64,000 nt of DNA from Azonexus sp. GTDB taxonomy: Bacteria > Pseudomonadota > Gammaproteobacteria > Burkholderiales > Rhodocyclaceae. The position numbers and the translations under genes were made by a program. The notes below the pieces were generated by a model that worked only from the letters and a program-made list of their open reading frames with translations, was not told where the DNA came from and searched no databases. The stretch lies in NCBI GenBank assembly GCA_030696345.1, contig JAUYSK010000016.1, positions 682,001 to 746,000 on the forward strand. The letters run 5' to 3'. Within the stretch, counting starts at the first letter, position 1. Every line of letters begins with the position of its first letter. Positions 8,733 to 18,122 of this stretch are shown piece after piece.

Positions 8733-11612
8733 ATGCATCATCGGCAGGTCAACCTTGCAAGCTTGCGCGAACGGGCGGAGAAAGTCATCGAGCGTGGCGC
8801 GGCGGATGCTCTTGCGGCCCCGGAAGGCACCGCGAAGAATGAGGCGCACTATCTGGTCGAGGAGTTACGTGTCTATCAGACCGAACTCGAGATACAGAAC
8901 CAGGAATTGAGCAGTGCTCAGGGAGAGATTTCCCTGACGCTCGAGAAATATCGCAACCTGTTTGAACACCTGCCGCTTCCGGGGATTGTCATTGACGCCC
9001 AGGGTTTTGTCGTCGAGGCCAACCAGCTTGCCAGCGAGTGGCTCGGGATCAGGCGTAACGGGGTCACCCAGCAGCGTTCGGCCCTGCAGCTGTTCGATAG
9101 TGACAGCCGAAGCGCGATCTACAGCGTGCTGCGTGACCGGGAGAATTCGGCACCCCAGGTGATTGAGTTGCTCCGGCTGAAGGTCGGCAACGGGCAGAGC
9201 GTTCCCTGCGATGTGCACATCATCCATCTGCATGAAGAGTCCGAACACGCCGGACGAACCTTGCTGGTGCTGGTCGACCGGAGCGCTGAAGTGGCGCTGC
9301 ATGAGAGCGAAGCGTTCAAGGAGTCAATTCTCGACTCGATGCCGGCACAAATCGCGGTACTGGATGGCGACGGCGTCATCGTTGCGGTGAACGAGGCCTG
9401 GCGGCGCTTTGCTGTCGAGAATGGTGCACCGGCAGACAGGGGACTCCACCTTGGGGTTCGTTACCTGAATGTCTGTCAGACCGGTTTTGGTGCGGCGCCT
9501 GATGAAGGTGCGCTGGAGGCAGCCAACGGGATCGGTCTGGTGCTCGATGGCCGATTGCCAAGCTTTCGTATTGATTACCCCTGCCACTCTCCAACCGAGG
9601 AGCGATGGTTTTCGATGTCTGCATCAAGGCTCGGCAACGGCGGCAGTGGCGTGGTTGTCACGCATACCAATATTACCGAGAGCAAGCGGGCCGAGATGGC
9701 GGTCCGGGAAAGCCATGAAACCCTGCGCGGGATCCTGAAGACGACGAAGGATGGCTTCTGGCAGATTGACGCCAGCGGCGAACTGCTCGATGTCAATTCG
9801 ACCTACTGCCAGTTGTCAGGTTACACACGCGAAGAGTTGCTCGGGATGAATATTTCCCAGCTCGAAGCCGTGAAGGATCCGACCGAAATCATCAGGCAAA
9901 TCCGGCGAGTAATGGCGGTAGGTAGTGACCAGTTCGAATCCCGGCATCGGCGCAAGGATGGATCGATCTGGAATGTCGAGATCAGTGTCACCGCTCGGGA
10001 TGCTGCCGGGGGACAATTGCTGGTCTTCTCGCGAGACATCACCGAGCGGAAACAGGCTGAATCAGCGCTTAATGACGCCCTTGAGGCAGCCCGGCTGGCC
10101 GAGCAATCCAAGGATGCATTTTTTGCCAACGTTACGCACGAGTTGCGCACGCCACTCAGTGCGGTGATCGGTTTTTCTGGTTTGGCCCGCCCACTTTGCA
10201 CGGACGATCGTCAGCGCGATTATCTGGACAAAATCAATAGTGCCGGCAAGACCCTGGCGGGCATCATTGATGATCTGCTCGACCTTTCGAAAATCGTTGC
10301 CGGAGGCCTGGAGTTTGAGACCGCGCCTTTCAGCCTGCGCTCCTTGGTCAAGCGCAGTCTTTCGCTGGTCAGTTACAAAGCGGAAGAGAAAGGACTGTCT
10401 CTCCTTGAGCTGATCGCTGAAGAGATTCCCGATGTGCTGGTCGGCGATGCGCTGCGGCTCGAGCAGATTTTGCTCAACCTGCTGAGCAATGCGGTCAAAT
10501 TCACCGCAACCGGGCGGGTCGAGATTCGGCTTAATCAGGCTGTTCGTGAAGCGCAGCGGGTTTGTCTGGAGATTGCCGTTGAAGATACCGGAATTGGTCT
10601 GAGCGATGATGAGATCGGGCAGCTATTCAAGCCTTTCTCGCAAGCCGGTCCCTTGGTCACCCGCCAGTTTGGTGGAACCGGTCTCGGGCTGTCGATCTGC
10701 AAACAGCTGGTAGAGGCCATGGGTGGCGAAATTGGTGTCAGCAGTTGCAAGGGGAAGGGCAGTACTTTTCTGGCCAGGTTGTGGCTGGGAGTGGCTGCCG
10801 CCGATGAGTTGCCGCCTCAGGCCAATGAACCGGTGCAACTGGCCTATCAGGGAGCGCGCGTGCTGGTCGTCGATGACCAGTTGCTGAACCGCGAGGTGGT
10901 CGAAGGCTTGCTCGCCGCGGTCGGGGTAACGCCGATACTGGCCGGTAACGGGCAGGAGGCGATCGATATTCTTTGGACCGATGCGGAGGGCTTTGATCTG
11001 GTCCTGATGGATATCCAGATGCCGGTTATGGATGGCCTGACGGCAACCCGGAAGATTCGTCAGATTGAGCGTTTCGCAAACTTGCCGGTCATCGCCATGA
11101 CGGCACACACGATGGCGCATGAACGAGACAAGACCGTAGCGGCCGGAATGAGCGGGCATATTGGCAAACCGTTTAATGAAGATGCTTTCTTTCGCACGTT
11201 GGCGAAATGGATTCCTGAGGCCAAGCAGCGTCGTCCGGTCTCGGCGATTAAAGTGCCGCCGGCCAATGAGTTTCCAGCTCTGGCGGGTATCGATACCGGT
11301 GCCGGGTTGGCTCTCCTGCTCGGTGACGAGATACGCTATCGTCACTGGCTGAGCGATTTTGTCAGCGAAGCGCCAGCGGCACTGGCTAAAATCCGGCAGG
11401 CGCTGTCGGAGGGTGATGCAAAGTCCGCGAGTCTGGCGGCGCACTCCCTGAAGGGGCGAATCGGCATGCTGGGCATGAAGGCCTTGCACGTCATCGCTGG
11501 TGATGTTGAAGAAGCGATCGAGGGCGCGGCGCCAACTGATGAACTGCTGCTCGGGCTGCAACAAGGCATAGCCGAGATCGGTGCCGAAATCCAGCGTGGG
11601 CTTGGCTTGTAG
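8733..11612 (+). CDS. Soluble hybrid sensor kinase: three PAS, HisKA, ATPase, REC, HPt
   Basis: This 959-residue kinase has no obvious transmembrane segment, so it probably senses a cytoplasmic signal. Three PAS-like modules lie at about 65-190, 195-320 and 325-450; the third has the classic end LLVFSRDITERKQAE. HisKA has the acceptor His in THELRTPLSAVIGFS (near 470), the ATPase domain ends with GGTGLGLSIC, the receiver (about 705-830) has VVDDQ and LMDIQMPVMDG, and a C-terminal HPt domain (about 855-950) has its phospho-His in AAHSLKGRIGMLG. It therefore contains a full phosphorelay up to the final acceptor. The response regulator gene 46 bases downstream is the obvious partner. Confidence 0.9.
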   Translation: MHHRQVNLASLRERAEKVIERGAADALAAPEGTAKNEAHYLVEELRVYQTELEIQNQELSSAQGEISLTLEKYRNLFEHLPLPGIVIDAQGFVVEANQLASEWLGIRRNGVTQQRSALQLFDSDSRSAIYSVLRDRENSAPQVIELLRLKVGNGQSVPCDVHIIHLHEESEHAGRTLLVLVDRSAEVALHESEAFKESILDSMPAQIAVLDGDGVIVAVNEAWRRFAVENGAPADRGLHLGVRYLNVCQTGFGAAPDEGALEAANGIGLVLDGRLPSFRIDYPCHSPTEERWFSMSASRLGNGGSGVVVTHTNITESKRAEMAVRESHETLRGILKTTKDGFWQIDASGELLDVNSTYCQLSGYTREELLGMNISQLEAVKDPTEIIRQIRRVMAVGSDQFESRHRRKDGSIWNVEISVTARDAAGGQLLVFSRDITERKQAESALNDALEAARLAEQSKDAFFANVTHELRTPLSAVIGFSGLARPLCTDDRQRDYLDKINSAGKTLAGIIDDLLDLSKIVAGGLEFETAPFSLRSLVKRSLSLVSYKAEEKGLSLLELIAEEIPDVLVGDALRLEQILLNLLSNAVKFTATGRVEIRLNQAVREAQRVCLEIAVEDTGIGLSDDEIGQLFKPFSQAGPLVTRQFGGTGLGLSICKQLVEAMGGEIGVSSCKGKGSTFLARLWLGVAAADELPPQANEPVQLAYQGARVLVVDDQLLNREVVEGLLAAVGVTPILAGNGQEAIDILWTDAEGFDLVLMDIQMPVMDGLTATRKIRQIERFANLPVIAMTAHTMAHERDKTVAAGMSGHIGKPFNEDAFFRTLAKWIPEAKQRRPVSAIKVPPANEFPALAGIDTGAGLALLLGDEIRYRHWLSDFVSEAPAALAKIRQALSEGDAKSASLAAHSLKGRIGMLGMKALHVIAGDVEEAIEGAAPTDELLLGLQQGIAEIGAEIQRGLGL

Positions 11613-11658
11613 GTGTATTGGGTGGCGCCAACGACAAATTGTTTTCAAGAGAATTGAT

Positions 11659-12789
11659 ATGAATGAAGCATTCCGGGTATTTGTAGTCGACGATGATCCT
11701 TACGTTCTCATCATCATCCAGGGCATTCTTGAGCGCTATTGCCAGGTTGAAACCTTTCCCGATGTAGCGGCATGTCAGGCCAGGCTGGAAACGGTCAAGC
11801 CCGACATGTTCCTGCTCGATGTTCGGATGCCGGGGATCGATGGCCACGATTTTTGTCGTCTGATCAAGGATGATTTTGGCTTGCGGCATATTCCCGTAAC
11901 CTTCGTGTCGAGCCAGGAGGGGCACGAAGCGCGCTTGAAGGGGTACGAGGCAGGGGCTGAGGACTTCATCGTCAAGCCCTTCCAGCCCGAGGAACTGTTG
12001 CGCAAGGTGCAGGCGGCCCAGCAGATTGCCAAAGATCGTCAGCAGTTGAAGCAGCAACTCGATGACACCGAAATGTTGTCGTCGCTGGTGATGGCCAACA
12101 TGGACGAGTACGCGATACTCATCCGCTTCATCCGCGAACTGATCACTTATCAAACCAAGCAGGAAATCGCGACCGGGATGCTGGAAATGTTGCAGCGCTT
12201 CCGGCTGGCCGGTGTCGTGCAGACCCGGGTTTCTCAGCAAACGCTGACTATGAGTGCTGAGGGCACAAATCTGCCGCTGGAAACCTCGGTGGTGGCGCAT
12301 GTTCGCACCTTGGGGCGCATCTTCGAATTTCGTAGCCGCAGCGTACACAATTTCGATTACCTGACCGTGGTCATCAACAATATGCCGGTCAGCGATCCGG
12401 AGTTCTGTGGCCGGTTGCGCGACCATATCTGCATTGCCGCGGAGTGTGCCGATTCGCGCCTGAAGGCGATTGAGGTCGAGGAAACCAATCGCCGCAACCA
12501 GGCCGGCATTCTCGATGCGATCGAGCGCGTCACCGCCTCGACCAGCAATGCCCGCTCCGCCTATCTGCGTGATCGGGCGGTTTGTGCCGAACTGCTGATG
12601 ATGCTGGAGCAGGATCTTTCCCGGGTCATGACGCACGTCGAGTTGTCGAATGCCGATGAAAATGCACTGACCAACATGGTGACGACTTTCAGCGAGAATT
12701 TGCTGGAAGTTCTCGATGGCGGAGAAGAAGCCTGTCAGGCCATGGAGGATCTCGGGCAGCGTTTGGGTCAGCTGAATCGCGGCGGTTAA
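11659..12789 (+). CDS. Response regulator with uncharacterised C-terminal domain
   Basis: The 376-residue protein starts with a receiver domain (about 1-122): FVVDDDP, the acceptor Asp in MFLLDVRMPGIDG and Lys in FIVKPFQPEEL. A short coiled coil (about 120-145) leads into a region (about 150-285) that may have a GAF-like fold, then a helical tail of about 90 residues. I see no DNA-binding helix-turn-helix, GGDEF, EAL, HD-GYP or CheB/CheC motif, so its output is unknown; protein-protein interaction is one option. The ATG at 11659 begins MNEAFRVFVVDDD. It follows the HPt-containing kinase by 46 bases in the same direction, so it is probably co-transcribed and receives phosphate from that HPt. 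Confidence 0.82.
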   Translation: MNEAFRVFVVDDDPYVLIIIQGILERYCQVETFPDVAACQARLETVKPDMFLLDVRMPGIDGHDFCRLIKDDFGLRHIPVTFVSSQEGHEARLKGYEAGAEDFIVKPFQPEELLRKVQAAQQIAKDRQQLKQQLDDTEMLSSLVMANMDEYAILIRFIRELITYQTKQEIATGMLEMLQRFRLAGVVQTRVSQQTLTMSAEGTNLPLETSVVAHVRTLGRIFEFRSRSVHNFDYLTVVINNMPVSDPEFCGRLRDHICIAAECADSRLKAIEVEETNRRNQAGILDAIERVTASTSNARSAYLRDRAVCAELLMMLEQDLSRVMTHVELSNADENALTNMVTTFSENLLEVLDGGEEACQAMEDLGQRLGQLNRGG

Positions 12790-12815
12790 GGGCGCTTGGC
12801 TCCGGTTTTTGCACG

Positions 12816-12837
12816 TTTTTGCCGGTCTACCGCAGCA
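12816..12837 (+). repeat. Oriented repeat motif, copy 1 (intergenic)
   Basis: TTTTTGCC directly abuts GGTCTACCGCAGCA. The copy fills most of the 48-base gap between the response regulator and the convergent AraC-type gene, and ends one base before the latter's stop codon. Confidence 0.7.
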
Positions 12838-13905
12838 TCATCCTTTCAGACCCCATTGCCGCCGGTAATGCACCGGCGCCATGCCTGTCCACTCCACGAA
12901 AGCCCGGTAGAAGGCCGAGGTGTCGGCGTAGCCGAGATCGGTGGCGACCTGGGCGATTGAGTCTTTCGTCTTGGTCAGCCGCGACAGCGCCATGTCGCGA
13001 CGCAGCGCATCCTTGATGCCACGGTAGCTCGAGCCTTCTTCTTCGAGTCGGCGGTGGATGGTGCGTGGCGACAGGTGCAGGCGGTCGGCGATATCGTCGA
13101 GGCTGAGCGTCGTGGGGAGCGCAGTCCGCAGCAGGTCACGGACGCGGATGACCATTTCGCGGTCTCGCCGGTAAAGCGTGGTGAGTTTGCCGGGCGCGCC
13201 CTCAAGAAAGGCGATGAGGGCGGCTTCGTCGCGGCGGATGGGCAGCTCGAGCAGGTTGGCGTTGAAGCTGGCGACCAGCGTGCCGACGCCACCGGGCACG
13301 GTTGGCGCGAAGCGGGAATCTTCGGTGAATATCAACGGGTAATCGGCGGCGTGGGCCGGGCGGCGATAGGGAAAAATTACGCTATCCAGTGCCAGGCCGC
13401 GTCCGGCCAGCCAGCAGGCAAGGCCATGCAGCAGGCGGAGCAGCCATTCGAAGGCGAAGATGCGGCCGGGGTCGTCCGGGTTGTCGGCGAGGCGCCGGCT
13501 TTCGCTGATTACCAGTTCGGCCCGGCCCTGTGAGCGGCGGATGCTGACACTAAGGTCGGGTAGCACGATGTGCAGAAATCGGCTGGCTCGCTGCAGTGCT
13601 TCGGCCAGCGTTGGGGCGCTGAGGCAGCCGCGGCAGAGAAACTCGAAGCTGCCAATTCGCATCGGCTGGGCGAACAGGCCGAAACCTTCGTCGTCGAGTT
13701 CGCGGTTGATCCGGTTGTAGAGCGCGGCGTACTGATCAATCGGAATCCGGCTGGCGGTGTCTGCAAGATCAATGTCGGTGGCGGCCAGCAGCGGCTCAGG
13801 ATTACGGCCGCGCCGGGCGAGGCCGGCGAGCATGCCGGTAACAAATCCCATGGCAACAGTAGCTTGCGTGCGTTGCGACGAATTCGGGATGGTGCGATGC
13901 AGCAT
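12838..13905 (-). CDS. AraC-family regulator with arabinose-binding-like N-terminal domain
   Basis: This 355-residue regulator has a large N-terminal effector domain (about 25-210; segments [12 protein letters not shown] and [21 protein letters not shown] resemble the OruR/ArgR-like, Arabinose_bd group) and a C-terminal AraC DNA-binding domain (about 250-350) with two helix-turn-helices: [25 protein letters not shown] and [21 protein letters not shown]. It is transcribed away from icmF with 141 bases between the starts, so regulation of icmF in response to an acid or acyl-CoA intermediate is a reasonable inference. The start codon abuts a copy of the oriented repeat motif, and I see no good ribosome binding site before it. 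Confidence 0.87.
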   Translation of the reverse strand: MLHRTIPNSSQRTQATVAMGFVTGMLAGLARRGRNPEPLLAATDIDLADTASRIPIDQYAALYNRINRELDDEGFGLFAQPMRIGSFEFLCRGCLSAPTLAEALQRASRFLHIVLPDLSVSIRRSQGRAELVISESRRLADNPDDPGRIFAFEWLLRLLHGLACWLAGRGLALDSVIFPYRRPAHAADYPLIFTEDSRFAPTVPGGVGTLVASFNANLLELPIRRDEAALIAFLEGAPGKLTTLYRRDREMVIRVRDLLRTALPTTLSLDDIADRLHLSPRTIHRRLEEEGSSYRGIKDALRRDMALSRLTKTKDSIAQVATDLGYADTSAFYRAFVEWTGMAPVHYRRQWGLKG

Positions 13906-13936
13906 TTTTGCCGTTTTAAGGTGGTCGACCGCAGCA
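13905..13936 (+). repeat. Oriented repeat motif, copy 2, abutting the AraC-type start codon
   Basis: TTTTTGCC, then a T-rich spacer, then GGTCGACCGCAGCA. The first T of the motif is the base that pairs with the A of the minus-strand start codon, so the element forms the whole leader next to this gene. Confidence 0.7.
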
Positions 13937-14046
13937 TCGTATCATCTTGGCGGAATTTGCACGATTGGCGTCATTCGCCACAATGGCGGCAAGGAGAAAG
14001 GGCCGTACCATGGGCGCCTTTCCGTCTTTCTGATGAGGCCGCTGTC

Positions 14047-17000
14047 ATGACCGATCTTTCCGTTGCGAAGAAGCTCTCCCCGTACAAACCCAAGAACAAG
14101 GTGCGCTTCGTTACCGCAGCCTCGCTGTTTGATGGTCACGATGCCTCGATCAACATCATGCGCCGCATCCTGCAATCGACCGGCGCTGAAGTGATCCACC
14201 TCGGCCACAACCGCTCGGTCCAGGAAATTGTCAATGCGGCCTTGCAGGAAGACGCGCAGGGCATCTGCATCACTTCTTATCAGGGCGGCCACGTCGAGTT
14301 CTTCAAGTACATGATCGATTTGCTCAAGGCCAATGGCGGCGAGAACATCAAGGTCTTCGGCGGTGGCGGCGGCGTCATCGTGCCGTCCGAAATCAAGGAA
14401 CTGCATGAGTATGGCGTCAGCCGTATCTACGCCCCGGAAGATGGCGTCCATATGGGCCTGCAGGGCATGATCAACGAGGTTGTGCAGAAATCCGACTTCG
14501 ATGTCGCCGAGGAAGGCGTGCCGAGCACCGAGCAGGTATTGGCCGGCCTCAAGGCGGGCGACAAGCGCTTGCTGGCTCGCGTCATCACGCTGCTGGAAAA
14601 CGGCGAAGCGCCGACTTTGAAGGAGCCACTGCTCAAGGCAGCGGCGCAGCTTTCCGTTCCCGTGCTCGGTATCACTGGCACCGGCGGCGCCGGCAAGTCC
14701 TCACTGACCGATGAACTGGTGCGCCGCTTCCGCCTCGACCAGGGCGATGCCGTCAAGATTGGTCTGGTTTCCATTGACCCGTCGCGCAAGCGTACCGGCG
14801 GTGCCCTGCTTGGCGACCGCATCCGGATGAACGCCATCGAGCATCCGAACATTTTCATGCGCTCGCTGGCCACCCGCGATACGGGGTCCGAAATTTCCGT
14901 CGCGCTGCCCGAAGTCATCGCCGCCTGCAAACTGGCCGGCTTTGATCTGGTGATTGTCGAAACCTCCGGCATCGGCCAGGGCAATGCCGCCATCGTGCCA
15001 TTCGTCGATCTGTCGCTCTACGTGATGACCCCGGAGTTCGGCGCCGCTTCGCAGCTGGAAAAGATCGACATGCTCGACTTCGCCGATTTTGTGGCGATCA
15101 ACAAGTTCGACCGCAAGGGCGCCGAAGATGCGCTGCGTGATGTGCGCAAGCAGTATCAGCGCAACCGTGAGGCATTCACCACGCCGACCGACGACATGCC
15201 GGTATTCGGTACCCAGGCCGCCCGTTTCAACGATGACGGTGTGACGGGACTTTATCAGGCGCTGGTTCCGGCCCTGACGGAAAAAGGACTGAAGCTGGCG
15301 CCGGGCAAGCTGCCACTGGTAAGCGTCAAGCAGTCCTCGGCCCAGCGCGCCATCGTGCCGGCACAGCGCGTCCGTTATCTGGCTGAAATCGCCGAAGCCG
15401 TTCGTGGCTACCATGCCCATACAGAAACACAGGTCAAGATTGCCCGCGAACGTCAATCGCTGCGTATTGCGGCCGGCGTTTTCAAGGGCTGCGACAAGTC
15501 CACCGCAGACTTCGACGAATTGATCGCCTGGAAAGATGGCGAGATCGACCCGAAGGCCAGGAAGTTGCTCGACATGTGGCCGGATACCGTCGCCGCCTAC
15601 GCCGGTGACGAATACGTCGTGAAAATCCGCGACAAGGAAATCCGCACCAAGCTGGTTTCTGAATCTCTGTCCGGCACCAAGATCAAGAAAGTCATCCTGC
15701 CGAAGTTTGGCGATGACGGTGAAACCCTGCGTTTCCTGATGCGCGAGAACGTGCCCGGTTCCTTCCCTTACACCTCGGGCGTCTTCGCCTTCAAGCGCGA
15801 AGGTGAAGATCCGACCCGGATGTTTGCCGGTGAAGGCGATGCCTTCCGCACCAACCGCCGTTTCAAGCGCGTTTCCGAAGGCATGCCGGCGCATCGTCTT
15901 TCCACCGCTTTCGACTCGGTGACGCTGTACGGCTGCGACCCCGACGAGCGTCCGGACATCTACGGCAAGATCGGCAACTCCGGTGTTTCGATCGCGACGC
16001 TTGATGACCTGAAAGTGCTCTACGACGGTTTCGATCTTCTCTCGCCGACCACCTCGGTCTCGATGACCATCAACGGTCCGGCCCCGATCATTCTGGCCTG
16101 CTTCTTCAATACCGCCATCGATCAGCAGTACGTTAAATTCGAGAAGGACAATGGCCGTCAGCCGACCGAAGACGAAGCCGAGAAGATTCGCGAATGGGCG
16201 CTGTCGACCGTGCGTGGCACGGTGCAGGCCGACATCCTGAAAGAAGACCAGGGCCAGAACACCTGTATTTTCTCTACCGAATTCGCCTTGAAGATGATGG
16301 GCGACATTCAGGAATACTTCGTTCATAACCAGATCCAGAACTTCTACTCGGTATCGATTTCCGGCTATCACATCGCCGAAGCCGGCGCCAACCCGATCAG
16401 CCAGCTCGCCTTTACCCTGTCAAACGGTTTTACCTACGTCGAAAGTTATCTTGCACGCGGCATGCAGATCGACGATTTTGCCCCGAACCTGAGTTTCTTC
16501 TTCAGCAACGGCATGGACCCGGAATATTCGGTGATTGGCCGCGTCGCCCGCCGTATCTGGGCATTGGCGATGAAGAACAAGTACGGCGCCAACGAGCGCA
16601 GCCAGAAGCTGAAGTACCACATCCAGACCTCCGGTCGCTCGCTGCACGCCCAGGAAATGGACTTCAACGACATCCGCACCACGCTCCAAGCCTTGATCGC
16701 CATCTACGACAACTGCAACTCGCTGCACACCAATGCCTACGACGAAGCGATCACGACGCCGACCGAGGAATCCGTGCGCCGCGCCATGGCCATCCAGTTG
16801 GTGATCAACCGCGAATGGGGCGTTGCCAAGAACGAGAACCCGAATCAGGGCGCTTTCGTCATCGACGAACTGACCGATCTGGTCGAAGAAGCCGTGCTGA
16901 AAGAGTTCGAAGCCATCGCCTCGCGCGGCGGTGTGTTGGGTGCCATGGAAACCGGCTACCAGCGTGGCAAGATCCAGGAAGAGTCGATGCTCTATGAGCA

Positions 17001-17310
17001 CAAGAAGCACGACGGCTCCTACCCGATCGTTGGCGTCAATACCTTCCTTAATCCGAAGGGTATGGCGCAACAGGAAATCGAACTGGCGCGTTCAACCGAC
17101 GAAGAAAAGCAGGGCCAGATCAAGCGCCTGCGCGACTTCCAGGCACGAAATGCGGCGCAGGCGCCGGCCATGCTGGAAAAGCTGAAACAGACGGTGATTG
17201 AAGATGGCAACGTCTTTGCCGTGCTGGTCGATGCAGTGAAGTACTGCTCGCTCGGCCAGATCAGCACCGCGCTCTATGAAGTGGGCGGCCAGTACCGGCG
17301 CAGCATGTAA
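14047..17310 (+). CDS. icmF: Fused isobutyryl-CoA mutase (IcmF)
   Basis: IcmF is an adenosylcobalamin enzyme that interconverts isobutyryl-CoA and n-butyryl-CoA (some members act on isovaleryl/pivalyl-CoA), fused to its own G-protein chaperone. The 1087 residues match the family length. In order: B12-binding domain (about 10-145) with [15 protein letters not shown] holding the cobalt-ligand His; MeaI-type GTPase (about 190-440) with Walker [10 protein letters not shown] and NKFD; linker; and the mutase TIM barrel (about 530-1087) with the segment [22 protein letters not shown] and later [31 protein letters not shown] placed the start at 14047 ([16 protein letters not shown]) because the upstream open frame has no homology. 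Position 6 of the DxHxxG motif is Ser, not Gly, as I recall from this family. The substrate cannot be fixed from the sequence alone. Confidence 0.95.
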   Translation: MTDLSVAKKLSPYKPKNKVRFVTAASLFDGHDASINIMRRILQSTGAEVIHLGHNRSVQEIVNAALQEDAQGICITSYQGGHVEFFKYMIDLLKANGGENIKVFGGGGGVIVPSEIKELHEYGVSRIYAPEDGVHMGLQGMINEVVQKSDFDVAEEGVPSTEQVLAGLKAGDKRLLARVITLLENGEAPTLKEPLLKAAAQLSVPVLGITGTGGAGKSSLTDELVRRFRLDQGDAVKIGLVSIDPSRKRTGGALLGDRIRMNAIEHPNIFMRSLATRDTGSEISVALPEVIAACKLAGFDLVIVETSGIGQGNAAIVPFVDLSLYVMTPEFGAASQLEKIDMLDFADFVAINKFDRKGAEDALRDVRKQYQRNREAFTTPTDDMPVFGTQAARFNDDGVTGLYQALVPALTEKGLKLAPGKLPLVSVKQSSAQRAIVPAQRVRYLAEIAEAVRGYHAHTETQVKIARERQSLRIAAGVFKGCDKSTADFDELIAWKDGEIDPKARKLLDMWPDTVAAYAGDEYVVKIRDKEIRTKLVSESLSGTKIKKVILPKFGDDGETLRFLMRENVPGSFPYTSGVFAFKREGEDPTRMFAGEGDAFRTNRRFKRVSEGMPAHRLSTAFDSVTLYGCDPDERPDIYGKIGNSGVSIATLDDLKVLYDGFDLLSPTTSVSMTINGPAPIILACFFNTAIDQQYVKFEKDNGRQPTEDEAEKIREWALSTVRGTVQADILKEDQGQNTCIFSTEFALKMMGDIQEYFVHNQIQNFYSVSISGYHIAEAGANPISQLAFTLSNGFTYVESYLARGMQIDDFAPNLSFFFSNGMDPEYSVIGRVARRIWALAMKNKYGANERSQKLKYHIQTSGRSLHAQEMDFNDIRTTLQALIAIYDNCNSLHTNAYDEAITTPTEESVRRAMAIQLVINREWGVAKNENPNQGAFVIDELTDLVEEAVLKEFEAIASRGGVLGAMETGYQRGKIQEESMLYEHKKHDGSYPIVGVNTFLNPKGMAQQEIELARSTDEEKQGQIKRLRDFQARNAAQAPAMLEKLKQTVIEDGNVFAVLVDAVKYCSLGQISTALYEVGGQYRRSM

Positions 17311-17400
17311 GGCAGCAAGACCCCGGAAGGGGAACAGCAACCCCGAACGTTCAGGGAGGGGAGACAAAACGACGGCGAGGCAAAGTACCTCGCCGTTTTT
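17250..17400. repeat. 151-bp direct repeat, left copy (icmF 3' end plus terminator)
   Basis: By eye this is identical at 149 of 151 positions to 24873-25023; the two differences are at 17275 (T versus C) and 17322 (C versus T). It covers the last ~20 codons of icmF, the stop codon and the downstream terminator. The two copies lie in the same orientation 7623 bases apart and bracket the small gene and the autotransporter. Confidence 0.95.
17372..17400 (+). terminator. Rho-independent terminator of icmF
   Basis: A perfect 9-bp stem, ACGGCGAGG paired with CCTCGCCGT across a 7-base loop, is followed by a run of T. It lies 62 bases after the icmF stop and is duplicated at 24995-25023. Confidence 0.9.
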
Positions 17401-17565
17401 CATTGCGCCGGGTGTTACTACGCAGTTGACCCAAGATGCCTCGGATAAATCTCCGGGGCAATTTTAGGGATTGAGGTCGGGTTACAGGGGACAAACTTCA
17501 AGGATGACCACCTCATGCTGAAATGCTAAAATCAAGACAATCTTAAAATTGACCATTAGCCCCGA

Positions 17566-17946
17566 ATGCCTCACCTGACCAACTGGGAAAACAACAGCTT
17601 TTACGCGAAATTCTGGGGTGAAGTGCCCGCGACGGAAATCGAGATGGTCAATACCAAATTTTTAGGGGATTTCCGCTTTGAAGAGGTTCGTTACTCATTT
17701 TGGGACATGTCACGCATCTCAAAATTGACCGCGGCTGAAAGTGATATTGAATATGCCGCAGCCATCGACAAAGGAGCCTCAACGATAAGACCACGGCTAC
17801 GGGGTGCAATAGTCGTCCCAGAGACTGGTCAGGTTCGCGAGATGGTCGAGCAGTATTTGGCGATATCAGCTCAAGTCGACACTAGCTGGGACACCCGCCT
17901 ATTTACTAACGCGGATGCCGCAAAAACGTGGCTAGCGAGTCGGTGA
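17566..17946 (+). CDS. Small hypothetical protein, possibly SpoIIAA/STAS-like
   Basis: The 126-residue product has no signal peptide or membrane helix. The alternation of short strands and helices, and the ending DTSWDTRLFTNADAAKTWLASR, resemble the small SpoIIAA/STAS-like proteins whose last helix follows a TRLFxxxxxAxxWL pattern; this is a loose visual similarity. Base composition is lower in GC than the neighbours. It sits alone in the segment between the direct repeats, after an AT-rich leader, with no strong ribosome binding site before the ATG. No function can be assigned. Confidence 0.62.
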   Translation: MPHLTNWENNSFYAKFWGEVPATEIEMVNTKFLGDFRFEEVRYSFWDMSRISKLTAAESDIEYAAAIDKGASTIRPRLRGAIVVPETGQVREMVEQYLAISAQVDTSWDTRLFTNADAAKTWLASR

Positions 17947-18122
17947 GCTTGGTCGCGAGTCAGCAGAGCTAAGCCCTAGCCCCTGCTCACGAATTAGCAG
18001 GCTGCCTGCCTGCGCTATATGCTTAATGCTTATTTCAAACTATTTTCTGCTGTCTGAACAATCAGCACCTAACCCATTGGTTTGAAGGGTAATGGGTCAC
18101 GTGCGTAGTAAGTCCCTTGTGA

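Noticed and set aside
14701-16371. Long open frame (556 codons) antisense to icmF
   Set aside because: It mirrors the codon pattern of icmF in a GC-rich genome and its translation has no recognisable motif; the sense gene is certain.
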